A DNA stretch of 64,000 nt from Chitinophaga dinghuensis. Lineage in GTDB: Bacteria > Bacteroidota > Bacteroidia > Chitinophagales > Chitinophagaceae. The stretch covers positions 149,191 through 213,190 of the forward strand of contig NZ_QLMA01000011.1 of the NCBI RefSeq assembly GCF_003259435.1. Direction: 5' to 3'. This document shows positions 37,768-46,638 of the stretch, piece by piece; positions within the stretch are counted from its first letter, which is position 1; the number at the start of each line of letters is the position of its first letter. The notes under the pieces are model-generated. The model was not told the DNA's origin and did no database searches. It saw nothing but the letters and a program-made list of their open reading frames with translations. Both the position numbers and the translations under genes were made by a program.

Positions 37768-39546
37768 ATGAAACTATTACTACAATATCTGAAGAAATAC
37801 AAATGGCTTTGTTTTTTTGCCATGCTGCTGGCGGCTGTGAATCAGTTGTTTTCCATGATGGACCCGTACATTTTCGGGCGGATTATAGATCAGTTTGCAT
37901 CCCATCCTAAAAGTACTGATGTAGCAGGGCAGTCGCTCCGTTCAGAAGGCGGTTATGTTACAGGCGTATTGTTACTATTAGGCGCATCTATTGGCGTTGC
38001 GATGATATCCAGAATTGCGAAGGCATTTCAGGATTATTTTGTAAATGTGGTGGTACAAAAATTCGGCGCCCAGGTGTATACAGATGGACTGAAACATTCA
38101 CTGCGCCTCCCATATCAACAATTCGAGGATCAGCGCAGTGGCGAAACGCTGGCTATCTTACAAAAAGTAAGAACAGACTGCGAAAAATTTATCACCTCTT
38201 TTGTCAACGTACTTTTTGTATCACTCATTGGCGTCATCTTCGTGATTATTTATGCCTGGTTTGTACATAAGACTTTACCGTTCGTTTATCTGATTGGTAG
38301 TTTGCTGCTGGGTTTCCTCATGAATGTGCTCTCTAAAAAAATCAAGGGCATACAGAAAACCATTGTGAAAGAAACGACTGCGTTGGCGGGTTCTACCACA
38401 GAATCATTAAGAAATATTGAATTGGTAAAGAGTCTTGGTTTAACAAATCAGGAGATCAGACGTTTAAACAGTACGACGTTAAAGATTCTGATGCTGGAAC
38501 TGAAGAAAGTTCGCAGTATTCGCAGTATCAGTTTTGTACAGGGAACATTTGTGAACCTGATGCGTGCATCTATTCTGTTCTTGCTGTTGTATTACATTTA
38601 TCATGACTATGTGTCTGTCGGTAAGCTTATCACCTTGCAGCTGTATTCGTTCTTTATTTTCGGGCCGTTACAGGAGTTGGGAAATATTATTCTGAACTTC
38701 CGTGAGGCGCAGGTTTCGCTGGAGAAATTCCAACAGATCCTGAATACACCAGTAGAAGAATTGCCGGCGAATCCTATCAACGTATCTCATATTGATGATT
38801 TGGAATTCAGTCATGTAGGCTTCAAGCATCTTACTGCAACGGGGAAAGCGCTGGATAATGTGAGTTTCAAGGCGAATTTGGGTGAGACCATTGCATTTGT
38901 GGGGCCTTCAGGTTCCGGTAAAACGACCCTGGTGAAGTTATTGGTAGGATTGTATAAACCGAATGAAGGTCAGATCCTGTACAATGGCGTAGCAGCAAAC
39001 GAAGTAGATATGGAGGCCCTGCGTCATCAGGTAGGCTTTGTAACACAGGATACGCAATTATTTGCGGGAACAATCCGGGAAAACCTATTGTTTGTAAATC
39101 CGGGCGCCAGTGATGCAGAAGTAATGGAAGCTCTGGATAAAGCATCTTGTTATAGTTTGCTTGCCCGCGCTGACAAAGGCATTGAAACGGTGATTGGAGA
39201 GGGAGGTATAAAAATTTCCGGTGGGGAGAAGCAAAGGTTGTCGATTGCCAGGGCTTTGCTGCGTAAGCCGCGACTGATGGTATTTGACGAGGCTACGTCT
39301 GCGCTGGATTCTATTACAGAAGAAGAAATTACGAGAACAGTACGGGATATTACTGCTACTCGTCAGCATATCACGGTGATGATTGCGCATAGGTTATCCA
39401 CCATTATGCATGCAGATCGGATATTTGTATTAGAAAAAGGACGGATAGTAGAAACTGGGCGTCATTCGGACTTATTAGAAGAAAAAGGATTGTATTATGC
39501 CATGTGGCGTCAGCAGATAGGAGAAAGGAAGTTTGAGACGGCTTAA
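37768..39546 (+). CDS. ABC exporter, fused permease-ATPase
   Basis: 592 residues from MKLLLQYLKK. Six-helix ABC1 membrane domain (about 15-310) followed by an ATPase domain: Walker A GPSGSGKTT, signature ISGGEKQRL, Walker B LMVFDEATSALD. A type IV half-exporter likely acting as a homodimer on lipids or drugs. Substrate unknown. The DUF983 gene follows after 23 bases but has its own -7 box. Confidence 0.9.
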   Translation: MKLLLQYLKKYKWLCFFAMLLAAVNQLFSMMDPYIFGRIIDQFASHPKSTDVAGQSLRSEGGYVTGVLLLLGASIGVAMISRIAKAFQDYFVNVVVQKFGAQVYTDGLKHSLRLPYQQFEDQRSGETLAILQKVRTDCEKFITSFVNVLFVSLIGVIFVIIYAWFVHKTLPFVYLIGSLLLGFLMNVLSKKIKGIQKTIVKETTALAGSTTESLRNIELVKSLGLTNQEIRRLNSTTLKILMLELKKVRSIRSISFVQGTFVNLMRASILFLLLYYIYHDYVSVGKLITLQLYSFFIFGPLQELGNIILNFREAQVSLEKFQQILNTPVEELPANPINVSHIDDLEFSHVGFKHLTATGKALDNVSFKANLGETIAFVGPSGSGKTTLVKLLVGLYKPNEGQILYNGVAANEVDMEALRHQVGFVTQDTQLFAGTIRENLLFVNPGASDAEVMEALDKASCYSLLARADKGIETVIGEGGIKISGGEKQRLSIARALLRKPRLMVFDEATSALDSITEEEITRTVRDITATRQHITVMIAHRLSTIMHADRIFVLEKGRIVETGRHSDLLEEKGLYYAMWRQQIGERKFETA

Positions 39547-39557
39547 AACTAAATGAT

Positions 39558-39565
39558 TAAATTTG
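39558..39565 (+). promoter_or_regulatory. DUF983 gene -7 box
   Basis: TAAATTTG with TTG (39533-39535) 22 bases upstream; ends 4 bases before the ATG at 39570, predicting a leaderless transcript. Confidence 0.5.
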
Positions 39566-39569
39566 CAGG

Positions 39570-40004
39570 ATGAGTACGAATAAGCCTACGCGCCCAAATT
39601 ACTTTCTGAGCATACTGACAATGAAATGTCCGAAATGCAGGAAGGGTCCTATGTTCAAGGATAATAATCCTTTTCACTTCAAGTTGTCGAAGATTTTTGA
39701 CATGTATGATAATTGTCCGGTATGTGGGCAGAAATATGAATTGGAAACTGGATTTTGGTTTGGGACGGGTTATGTGAGTTATGCTTTATCGGTGGCTTTT
39801 TCTGTATTCAACCTGATTTGGTACGCTGTATTTTTCGGTATTAGCTGGAGAGACAACAGTATACTTATATGGCTGGGAATCAACGGTGTATTGCTGGTAT
39901 TGATACAACCATGGCTGATGCGATTATCTAGATCTATTTATCTGTATTTCTTTGTATCATATGATGAGAAGACAGCCCAACTGGATAAACCGCATCATCA
40001 TTAA
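39570..40004 (+). CDS. DUF983 membrane protein
   Basis: 144 residues. Two cysteine pairs (CPKC at about 20 and CPVC near 50) form a zinc ribbon, followed by two transmembrane helices (about 65-90 and 100-120). This is the DUF983 layout. Function unknown. Confidence 0.85.
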   Translation: MSTNKPTRPNYFLSILTMKCPKCRKGPMFKDNNPFHFKLSKIFDMYDNCPVCGQKYELETGFWFGTGYVSYALSVAFSVFNLIWYAVFFGISWRDNSILIWLGINGVLLVLIQPWLMRLSRSIYLYFFVSYDEKTAQLDKPHHH

Positions 40005-40288
40005 AGTTGGAAAATAATTTGGGGCTGTGAAAACAGCCCCTATCTTTTTCAACCAAAATCTGAACCAATGGTGGTCAGAAGATTTTTAAGAGGCAATAAC
40101 TTTTATGTAACAGAGGGAAATTTGGTAACAGTGAAGCCGATTTTGTTTCCTCATGGCATCTACCAAAAATGCCATGCTAAACTACAAAATCCACATATAT
40201 TTAGTTCAAATATTTATATCAGTGGCAAGAAGGTTGTATTTGCGGTTAATGTCAAGTAGCAACCACCACCATAAACACCCAATACTCA

Positions 40289-40756
40289 ATGAAAAGAATT
40301 TGTTTTCGTCTTGCAATAATCCTGTTCGCTTGCTGGTCATGCAATAGTGAGCCTGAACTGGAACACGAAACAAAAATGGTTGAAAGGGGGAGAAAGACGG
40401 TACATCCTCAACATTTCAAGCTGCAATCCGGGGGACCTCAGGATTCGGCAGCCGTATATACTGCTGCGAATATAGTTATCAAGGTCGAAAACGGAGAGGA
40501 TTCTATGCAGACAATTACGATTAGTAATCCTCAGAAACGACTGATAAATTACATCCGGAAGATCGATACCTTGCCGTCTCCTTACCTATATATCTACGAT
40601 AATGATACTATTCTTGGTTTATATGCTGCGGGAAAATTCACAGCTTATAAAATAGAAAAAAGCAAGGCGTTGTTGTTTGATCACTTTTTTACGCATAAGG
40701 TGCCGGAGTTGCAGGCGAGGGATTCTGTGTTGGAGTTTTTGCATCCAGCTAAATAA
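40289..40756 (+). CDS. Hypothetical lipoprotein
   Basis: 155 residues. A lipobox-like end to the signal peptide (LFACWSC, Cys at about 18) predicts an outer- or inner-membrane lipoprotein; the rest is hydrophilic with no recognised domain. Followed by the first of the long hairpins at 40803. Confidence 0.65.
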   Translation: MKRICFRLAIILFACWSCNSEPELEHETKMVERGRKTVHPQHFKLQSGGPQDSAAVYTAANIVIKVENGEDSMQTITISNPQKRLINYIRKIDTLPSPYLYIYDNDTILGLYAAGKFTAYKIEKSKALLFDHFFTHKVPELQARDSVLEFLHPAK

Positions 40757-40802
40757 GATTGCTTTGGAATTGGCTAAAAACTGGAGTTTTTTGGCGATTT
40801 TT

Positions 40803-40885
40803 ATAAAAAATGAAAGGGACGTCTGCGACGTCCCTTTCATTTTTTATGTTTTTTTGTTCCCCCCGCCCTGCCGGGCGGGGGGAAC
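40803..40885. repeat. Left hairpin pair flanking the tandem array
   Basis: Two adjoining palindromes. The first has a perfect 21-bp stem (40803-40823 with 40827-40847) closing on GACGTC-TGC-GACGTC, and could serve as terminator for the lipoprotein gene. The second has a perfect 13-bp GC-rich stem GTTCCCCCCGCCC (40856-40868) with its complement (40873-40885). An equivalent pair lies at 41879-41966. Confidence 0.85.
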
Positions 40886-40900
40886 AGGCAAGAGAGTTTT

Positions 40901-41835
40901 TGCAATTATTCCTCCTGGGGTGGGACGGCAATGACTAGCTTTTTGTTTAGGACGTACACCTCCGCTTTCTATTTTTCTGTACTAATAGAAATGGGGAACG
41001 GGCAGGAAATTTTTGCAATTATTCCTCCTGGATGGGAGGGCAATGACTAGCTTTTTGTTTAGGACGTACACCTCCGCTTTCTATTTTTCTGTACTAATAG
41101 AAATGGGGAACGGGCAGGGAATTTTTGCAATTATTCCTCCTGGGGTGGGACGGCAATGACTAGCTTTTTGTTTAGGACGTACACCTCCGCTTTCTATTTT
41201 TCTGTACTAATAGAAATGGGGAACGGGCAGGAAATTTTTGCAGTTATTCCTCCTGGGTAGGGCGGCGATGACTAGCTTTTTGTTTAGGACGTACACCTCC
41301 GCTTTCTATTTTTCTGTACTAATAGAAGTGGGGAACGGGCAGGAAATTTTTGCAGTTATTCCTCCTGGGGTGGGACGGCAATGACTAGCTTTTTGTTTAG
41401 GACGTACACCTCCGCTTTCTATTTTTCTGTACTAATAGAAATGGGGAACGGGCAGGGAATTTTTGCAATTATTCCTCCTGGGGTGGGACGGCAATGACTA
41501 GCTTTTTGTTTAGGACGTACACCTCCGCTTTCTATTTTTCTGTACTAATAGAAATGGGGAACGGGCAGGAAATTTTTGCAGTTATTCCTCCTGGGTAGGG
41601 CGGCGATGACTAGCTTTTAATTTAGGACGTATACCTCCGCGTTCTATTTTTCTGTACTAATAGAAATGGGGAACGGGCAGGGAATTTTGCAATTATTCCT
41701 CTTGGATGGGAGGGCAATGACTAGCTTTTAGTTTAGGACGTACACCTCCACTTTCTATTTTTCTGTACTAATAGAAATGGAGAACAGGCAGGGAATTTTG
41801 CAGTTATTCCTCCTGGGGTGGGAGGGCGTTAGGGA
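40901..41835. repeat. Tandem array of 111-113 bp repeats (8 full units and a partial ninth)
   Basis: Units begin at 40901, 41014, 41126, 41239, 41351, 41464, 41577, 41688 and 41799 (partial). Each has the same order: GCAATTATTCCTCCTGG, ATGACTAGCTTTT, TTTAGGACGTACACCTCC and an 8-bp inverted repeat TTTCTATT...AATAGAAA with a 10-base loop. Copies differ at a few sites; variant forms GTAGGGCGGCGATG recur in units 4 and 7, which suggests duplication of multi-unit blocks. Units 7-9 at the right are the most diverged. No reading frame crosses the array. Confidence 0.92.
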
Positions 41836-41878
41836 ATTATTCTTTTGGGACGATTGCGGCCAATTATGATGATTTTAG

Positions 41879-41966
41879 CGAAATAAATTAAAAGAGAAAG
41901 AGACGTCTGCGACGTCTCTTTCTCTTTTAATTTATTTCGTTCCCCCGCCCGGACGGGCGGGGGAAC
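41879..41966. repeat. Right hairpin pair flanking the tandem array
   Basis: A perfect 29-bp stem (41879-41907 with 41911-41939) with the same GACGTC-TGC-GACGTC top as the left copy but different arms, followed by a 12-bp GC-rich stem GTTCCCCCGCCC (41939-41950 with 41955-41966). Both copies are then followed by a GGCA-GAGAGTTTT-like segment. Confidence 0.85.
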
Positions 41967-42068
41967 TGGCAGGAGAGTTTTGCGGCTTTTATCTTTATTC
42001 CGTTGCCTTATCCCGCCAGGACTGGCACGGTAGTATGGAGGTGCTAGTATTTAGCTCGTTGCCTTGAA

Positions 42069-44531
42069 TTATTTAAAATTGATTGGAATAGCTACTTTGA
42101 CACTGAAATTTCTTCCCATGTTAAACACCCCAGTACGACCTGTTACTGGATTTACATCCGCATATTTCAAGCGACTAAGATTGTTTTGATAGGCCACATC
42201 TGTGATATTATTCATTGCCAGATACAGCGAGAATAATGTTTTATTTTTCTTGTTGACAAAATCAGCACCAAGACCGACATTCAGCAACGTATATCCTGGT
42301 GTAGGAGTTTCTGTTTCATAAGCGCTGAATACGTTATTCTGCGCGAAGTTCATATCCATCTGAACACCTGCATAAGCGTTTTGCAGACAGCTCTTACCTA
42401 CTTTACGGAATTTACCTTTCAGCTCCGCTAACCATCTGGCAGCAGGGATGTTCGGCAGATTTTTCGTAGAGTCGGTACCGTTAGCAGCTACACCGCGTAC
42501 ATAGGATACGGTGTTCTCAAAATGTAGCCAGTCGATCGGATGTGGGTGGATATCCAACATCATTTCACCACCATACAGATTAGCGTTTGTTTGCTGATAC
42601 TGGAAGGCCGCAAATCCTTGCTCATTGTCTTCTGTAGGAATGGAATCTGTGCCTGCCGCATTGAACAGTTTGCGGGAGTAAATGAAATTAGTGATATGAT
42701 TGTAAAACACATTGGCAGTCAGGGAAACGTGCTCGGTATTGAAATCTATACCAATATCTCCTTGAGTGCTTACTTCAGGCTTAAGATTTGTGTTGCCATA
42801 TTCATATTTAATAGTTCCTTCATGTACGCCGTTTGCGGATAATTCCGCGATATTAGGTGCACGGAAACCACGTGCAGCATTGGCTTTCAACGTCACGCGC
42901 TTACTTACTTCATAGCTAACACCGGCGCTGGCAGAAATATTGTTGAAATCCTTCTTGAAAGCAGTGAATTTCGTTTCGCCACTGGCAGCAGGCTGACCGT
43001 TTGCATCCAGGAAAAGCGATTTAGAATTCAATGATCTGTTATCAAATCGAACCCCACCACTCACTGTCACTTTCTTGATAGTTTTTCTTGTTACAACGAA
43101 ACCGCCAATATCAAAGAGATCATATGCAGGAATAAGGAATTCTGTTCCTTTATTCTCATTCGATTGTTGCATACCGTTTACACCAATTGTAGACTGCCAA
43201 CCATTCATTTCAGGCAGATAATAACTGGCTCCGTAATTGAATGTTTTCAGATTCAGGAAGAGACCTGGTTCATTTGGTGTGAGCACATCGCCATATTCGC
43301 GGCGTTGGTTCAGCTGATACCCGAGCACCACGCCGATACGGCCGCCATTATTGAGATAGAAGCTGTTATCCCAAACCACTTTCTGATGCGTAATTTTCTG
43401 TTTTGGCACTGCCATACTGTAAGAGCGATGATCGCTGGAAGTCGCAGATGTTTCTTCTGCTACGCCGTTGATATCCACAGGTTTCAGGAATCCGCCAACG
43501 CTATCTCTCTCCCCTTCTACCAGGCCAAGGTTTTGGTTGAAAGAAGTGAAAGTCAGATGTGAATAACCCCATTTTTTATTGATTCCAATACTTGCACCGT
43601 AGTTAGTGTTGTTATAGCGGGAATTGAAAACGTAGCCGTCATATTTGTTTTTATAATCGTGTGCTTGTTTCTGCGTGATATAGGCACTCCAGTTGAAGCC
43701 GTTCTGGTTACCTGCGACATCCGCATGATAAGCCATAGTTCCGTTGTTGGTCATGTAATTGGCAGCCACATTTCCTTTGATACTTCCCACTGGCAGCGGA
43801 GCTGGCGCTATGATATTCACCACGCCGGCCAATGCATCAGAACCATATATCAAAGAGGCTGGCCCTTTAAGGATTTCAACTCGGCTTACATTGTAATCGT
43901 CCACTTCAATGCCATGTTCATCTCCCCATTGCTGGCCTTCCTGTCTTACTCCATCACTCACAGTTACCACACGATTGTAACCCAGACCACGGATGAAAGG
44001 CTTGCTGATAGCAGGGCCGGTAGACAACTGACTCACACCTGGCACCTTTGCAATCGCATCGATGATATTGGTGGAGATTTGTTTATCCATGTCATCTCTG
44101 CGAATAATACTGACAGGAACTGGGTTATTCTTCGCAGAAGTGGCCATATTTACACCTGTGATTACCACTTCATTTTTCTCGATGAGCGTTTCAGAGAGTT
44201 CGAAATTCTGGGTTGTAGCCCCGCTAATAGACACTGTTGCCGTGTAGGCAGCATAACCTATGTAGTGTAATTCTACTACGAATTTGCCTTTAGGTAGATG
44301 CTTGATAACATAGTTTCCTTTATCATCTGCGGAAGCGCCCACATGGAGGTCCGGAAGATAGATAGTAGCGCCCGGCAATGGCGTACCCGTTTTTTTATCA
44401 GTTATTTTTCCACTAAGGGTATTATCGTTCATTCCTTCATCAGGAGAAGCAGCAAATATATAGACAGGCACAGCCAGCATCACCAGCAGTGCAATAGTAA
44501 AGCGAGTGATCAATACACGCAGATATTGCAT
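42069..44531 (-). CDS. TonB-dependent outer membrane receptor
   Basis: 820 residues from MQYLRVLITRF, whose hydrophobic stretch is a signal peptide; a longer frame to 44717 overlaps the small upstream gene and is unlikely. A carboxypeptidase-regulatory-like domain (LSGKITDKKTGTPLPGATI) precedes the plug (VPGVSQLSTGPAISKPFIRGL, RVEILKGPASLIYGSDALAGVVN) and the barrel. The segment DGVRQEGQQWGDEHG resembles metal-import receptors of the ZnuD/copper type. Imports an unknown ligand, perhaps zinc, copper or a complex thereof. Confidence 0.9.
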   Translation of the reverse strand: MQYLRVLITRFTIALLVMLAVPVYIFAASPDEGMNDNTLSGKITDKKTGTPLPGATIYLPDLHVGASADDKGNYVIKHLPKGKFVVELHYIGYAAYTATVSISGATTQNFELSETLIEKNEVVITGVNMATSAKNNPVPVSIIRRDDMDKQISTNIIDAIAKVPGVSQLSTGPAISKPFIRGLGYNRVVTVSDGVRQEGQQWGDEHGIEVDDYNVSRVEILKGPASLIYGSDALAGVVNIIAPAPLPVGSIKGNVAANYMTNNGTMAYHADVAGNQNGFNWSAYITQKQAHDYKNKYDGYVFNSRYNNTNYGASIGINKKWGYSHLTFTSFNQNLGLVEGERDSVGGFLKPVDINGVAEETSATSSDHRSYSMAVPKQKITHQKVVWDNSFYLNNGGRIGVVLGYQLNQRREYGDVLTPNEPGLFLNLKTFNYGASYYLPEMNGWQSTIGVNGMQQSNENKGTEFLIPAYDLFDIGGFVVTRKTIKKVTVSGGVRFDNRSLNSKSLFLDANGQPAASGETKFTAFKKDFNNISASAGVSYEVSKRVTLKANAARGFRAPNIAELSANGVHEGTIKYEYGNTNLKPEVSTQGDIGIDFNTEHVSLTANVFYNHITNFIYSRKLFNAAGTDSIPTEDNEQGFAAFQYQQTNANLYGGEMMLDIHPHPIDWLHFENTVSYVRGVAANGTDSTKNLPNIPAARWLAELKGKFRKVGKSCLQNAYAGVQMDMNFAQNNVFSAYETETPTPGYTLLNVGLGADFVNKKNKTLFSLYLAMNNITDVAYQNNLSRLKYADVNPVTGRTGVFNMGRNFSVKVAIPINFK

Positions 44532-44599
44532 ATCAGTAAAATGATAATTCAAAAAATAAAATACACGACTATCCGGGAGATAATCCGTTAATAATTCCG

Positions 44600-44953
44600 T
44601 CAGGCGACGGTATGAGCAATCGTTACAACTGTGGCTGGAGGCGCCCTGGGAGATAAGTCGCGATATGCCTGATACCGAGGCGACGGAAACATGGAAGATG
44701 GAAAGATCCATGTCCACTTAATTACCGGCGTCAGGTAAGAAACAGCAAAGGGCTCATATGGTTCGATCCCGATTTGCAGAAAATCACAGTGCTTGTGCAC
44801 TGATGATATGGTTACTTTTCCAACCGGGTTAACGATATCATGTGTATCGTGGTGATTGGCAAATTCGTGTATAAACTCTCTTGGCAGCGTATTCAAAGAG
44901 AATACACCCAGGAGCAGTATTGCTAAGGTTCTATGCCAAAGTCGTTTATACAC
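44600..44953 (-). CDS. Small His-rich envelope protein upstream of the TonB receptor
   Basis: 117 residues. A hydrophobic N-terminal helix (about 8-22) followed by a His-rich stretch HEFANHHDTHD and HKHCDFLQ, suggesting metal binding. It precedes the TonB receptor on the same strand by 68 bases, a common Bacteroidota pairing. No family assigned. Confidence 0.65.
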   Translation of the reverse strand: MYKRLWHRTLAILLLGVFSLNTLPREFIHEFANHHDTHDIVNPVGKVTISSVHKHCDFLQIGIEPYEPFAVSYLTPVIKWTWIFPSSMFPSPRYQAYRDLSPRAPPATVVTIAHTVA

Positions 44954-45033
44954 GTGGGCAAAGATAGGTAAACCAATCTATTTGCAACAGTGTTGCACAA
45001 AATTTCTTTTCATGTAGTCGATAAGCGATTGAT

Positions 45034-46620
45034 TTACCTCACTTTAAGCATGGGTCTCACTTGTTGTACTGCGCCATTTTGGAAGCGGGCGTAGTAGATA
45101 CCAGTGGGCAGATAAGATGCATCGAAGTTGAAGGTATAGGTACCGGCTGCATGTACTTTATTTACTGGCACGCTGACGAGTCGGCCCATGGTATCAAAAA
45201 TTTGAATCATGGTATTTCCTGCGCCGGTGATATAAGTAATGGTAGTACGATCGGTGAATGGATTCGGGCTATTGACGATCAGGTGTTTATCTTCTCCTGG
45301 CGTCAGGTCGGGAATACCCGTGATCACGCCGCAGGCAACGCCGCTGATGAGTGGTAATTGTTGATAATCCTTTTGCAGGATGTTTTGCAGTTCATCGGGC
45401 TTAACGCAGAACCATTGCTGAAGAATGGAAGCGTATACTGACCTGAAGTCGTACTGCATAGGAATATTGTCATTGACGCTGGTGGCATCGGGAATGGAAG
45501 GTGAATTTCCTAAAACGCCTTGCATTACGTAGTCGCCGAAGACGATCATAGGCGCCGCGGCGCCATGGTCTGTACCCATACTGCCGTTGGATTTGATACG
45601 ACGTCCGAATTCGGAGAAGGTCATACCTACTACGCGGCGACTTGCTTTCAGTCCGCGGAGATCGTCCATGAAGGCTTTAATAGCGTCAGAAACGCCACCC
45701 AGCAGATTGCTATGCAGACCGGTAACGTTATCGCCGCCATCTGTTTGACTGGCATGGGTATCGAAGCCGCCGGTGCTCACCATATACAGTCGGGTTTTGA
45801 GTCCGCCTGCTATGAGTCGCGCTACAATTTTCAATTGTGCGGCCAGGTAGTTATTTGCAGGGTAAGCGCCTTGTGAAGTTACTTTCGAGGCGGCTTTCTT
45901 GATAGATTGTTCGTAGCTATTGGCTTGTTTGGCGATGAGGCGGATATATTCCAGTTCTTTACCTGCTTTGGTATTGGGAACGGGGTCCATCACGCCATCG
46001 ATCAGGTTATAGAAATCAGTAGCGCTGGTAATAGCGATGCCCATGCTGGCGTTTGTGCCCTGGAAGGCCGGCGAAACGATGGAGCCAATCTGCACTGCCA
46101 GCGGATCTGGATTGTCTGCATTAGGGAAACCGTTAGGGAAGCCAGGATACTGTGTTTCGAGGTATCTGCCTGTCCATCCGGTGGTTAGCACCTGGTTGGA
46201 ATCGGAGCCTGTGAGCCAGATATCGGTAGCGCGGAAGTGAGAGAAGTTGGGAGATGGGTATCCCACACTTTGGATGATACTCACTTTGCCATCGTTATAA
46301 AGTTTCTGCACGCCTGTCATAGCGGGGTGCAGGCCTGATTTCGTATAGCCGTCCAGTTTAAGCACTTTCCCCTGAGGGATCGCGATATTGGTACGGGCAG
46401 CTTGGTATTTGCCGTAGATATCTAATGGTACCACCATGTTGAGACCATCGTTACCGCCTGTAAGCTGAATCATCACCAGTACGTGATCGTTATCTGCAGC
46501 CGCGCCACTGAGGGCCTGGAGCAATGGCGTAGTACCGAAAGCCTTTACTGAAAAACCGCCGAGCAGTGAAGGGAGTACGGCAGCGGGGGCAGTATATTTA
46601 AGGAATTCTCTTCTTTTCAT
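45034..46620 (-). CDS. DUF1501 secreted protein with type IX sorting domain
   Basis: 528 residues. The N-terminus MKRREFLKYTAPAA is a Tat-type signal. The DUF1501 core (sulfatase-like fold) includes QLTGGNDGLNMVVP, FSHFRATDIW, GGFDTHASQ and EFGRRIKSNGSMGTDHGAA. Residues after about 450 form a type A sorting domain (NPFTDRTTITY, IFDTMGRLV, LPTGIYYARF) for cell-surface delivery. Pairs with the DUF1800 gene 18 bases upstream. Biochemical function unknown. Confidence 0.9.
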   Translation of the reverse strand: MKRREFLKYTAPAAVLPSLLGGFSVKAFGTTPLLQALSGAAADNDHVLVMIQLTGGNDGLNMVVPLDIYGKYQAARTNIAIPQGKVLKLDGYTKSGLHPAMTGVQKLYNDGKVSIIQSVGYPSPNFSHFRATDIWLTGSDSNQVLTTGWTGRYLETQYPGFPNGFPNADNPDPLAVQIGSIVSPAFQGTNASMGIAITSATDFYNLIDGVMDPVPNTKAGKELEYIRLIAKQANSYEQSIKKAASKVTSQGAYPANNYLAAQLKIVARLIAGGLKTRLYMVSTGGFDTHASQTDGGDNVTGLHSNLLGGVSDAIKAFMDDLRGLKASRRVVGMTFSEFGRRIKSNGSMGTDHGAAAPMIVFGDYVMQGVLGNSPSIPDATSVNDNIPMQYDFRSVYASILQQWFCVKPDELQNILQKDYQQLPLISGVACGVITGIPDLTPGEDKHLIVNSPNPFTDRTTITYITGAGNTMIQIFDTMGRLVSVPVNKVHAAGTYTFNFDASYLPTGIYYARFQNGAVQQVRPMLKVR

Positions 46621-46638
46621 AAAAGGTATTTCAGCTTA

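Noticed and set aside
40068..40259. A 63-codon open frame before the lipoprotein gene
   Set aside because: No family, no promoter or ribosome-binding site and no coding-like composition.
40901..41835. CRISPR array
   Set aside because: Units are near-identical over the full 112 bases without unique spacers, and no cas genes are nearby.
44532..44717. N-terminal extension of the TonB receptor
   Set aside because: It overlaps the His-rich gene, and the signal peptide starts at 44531.
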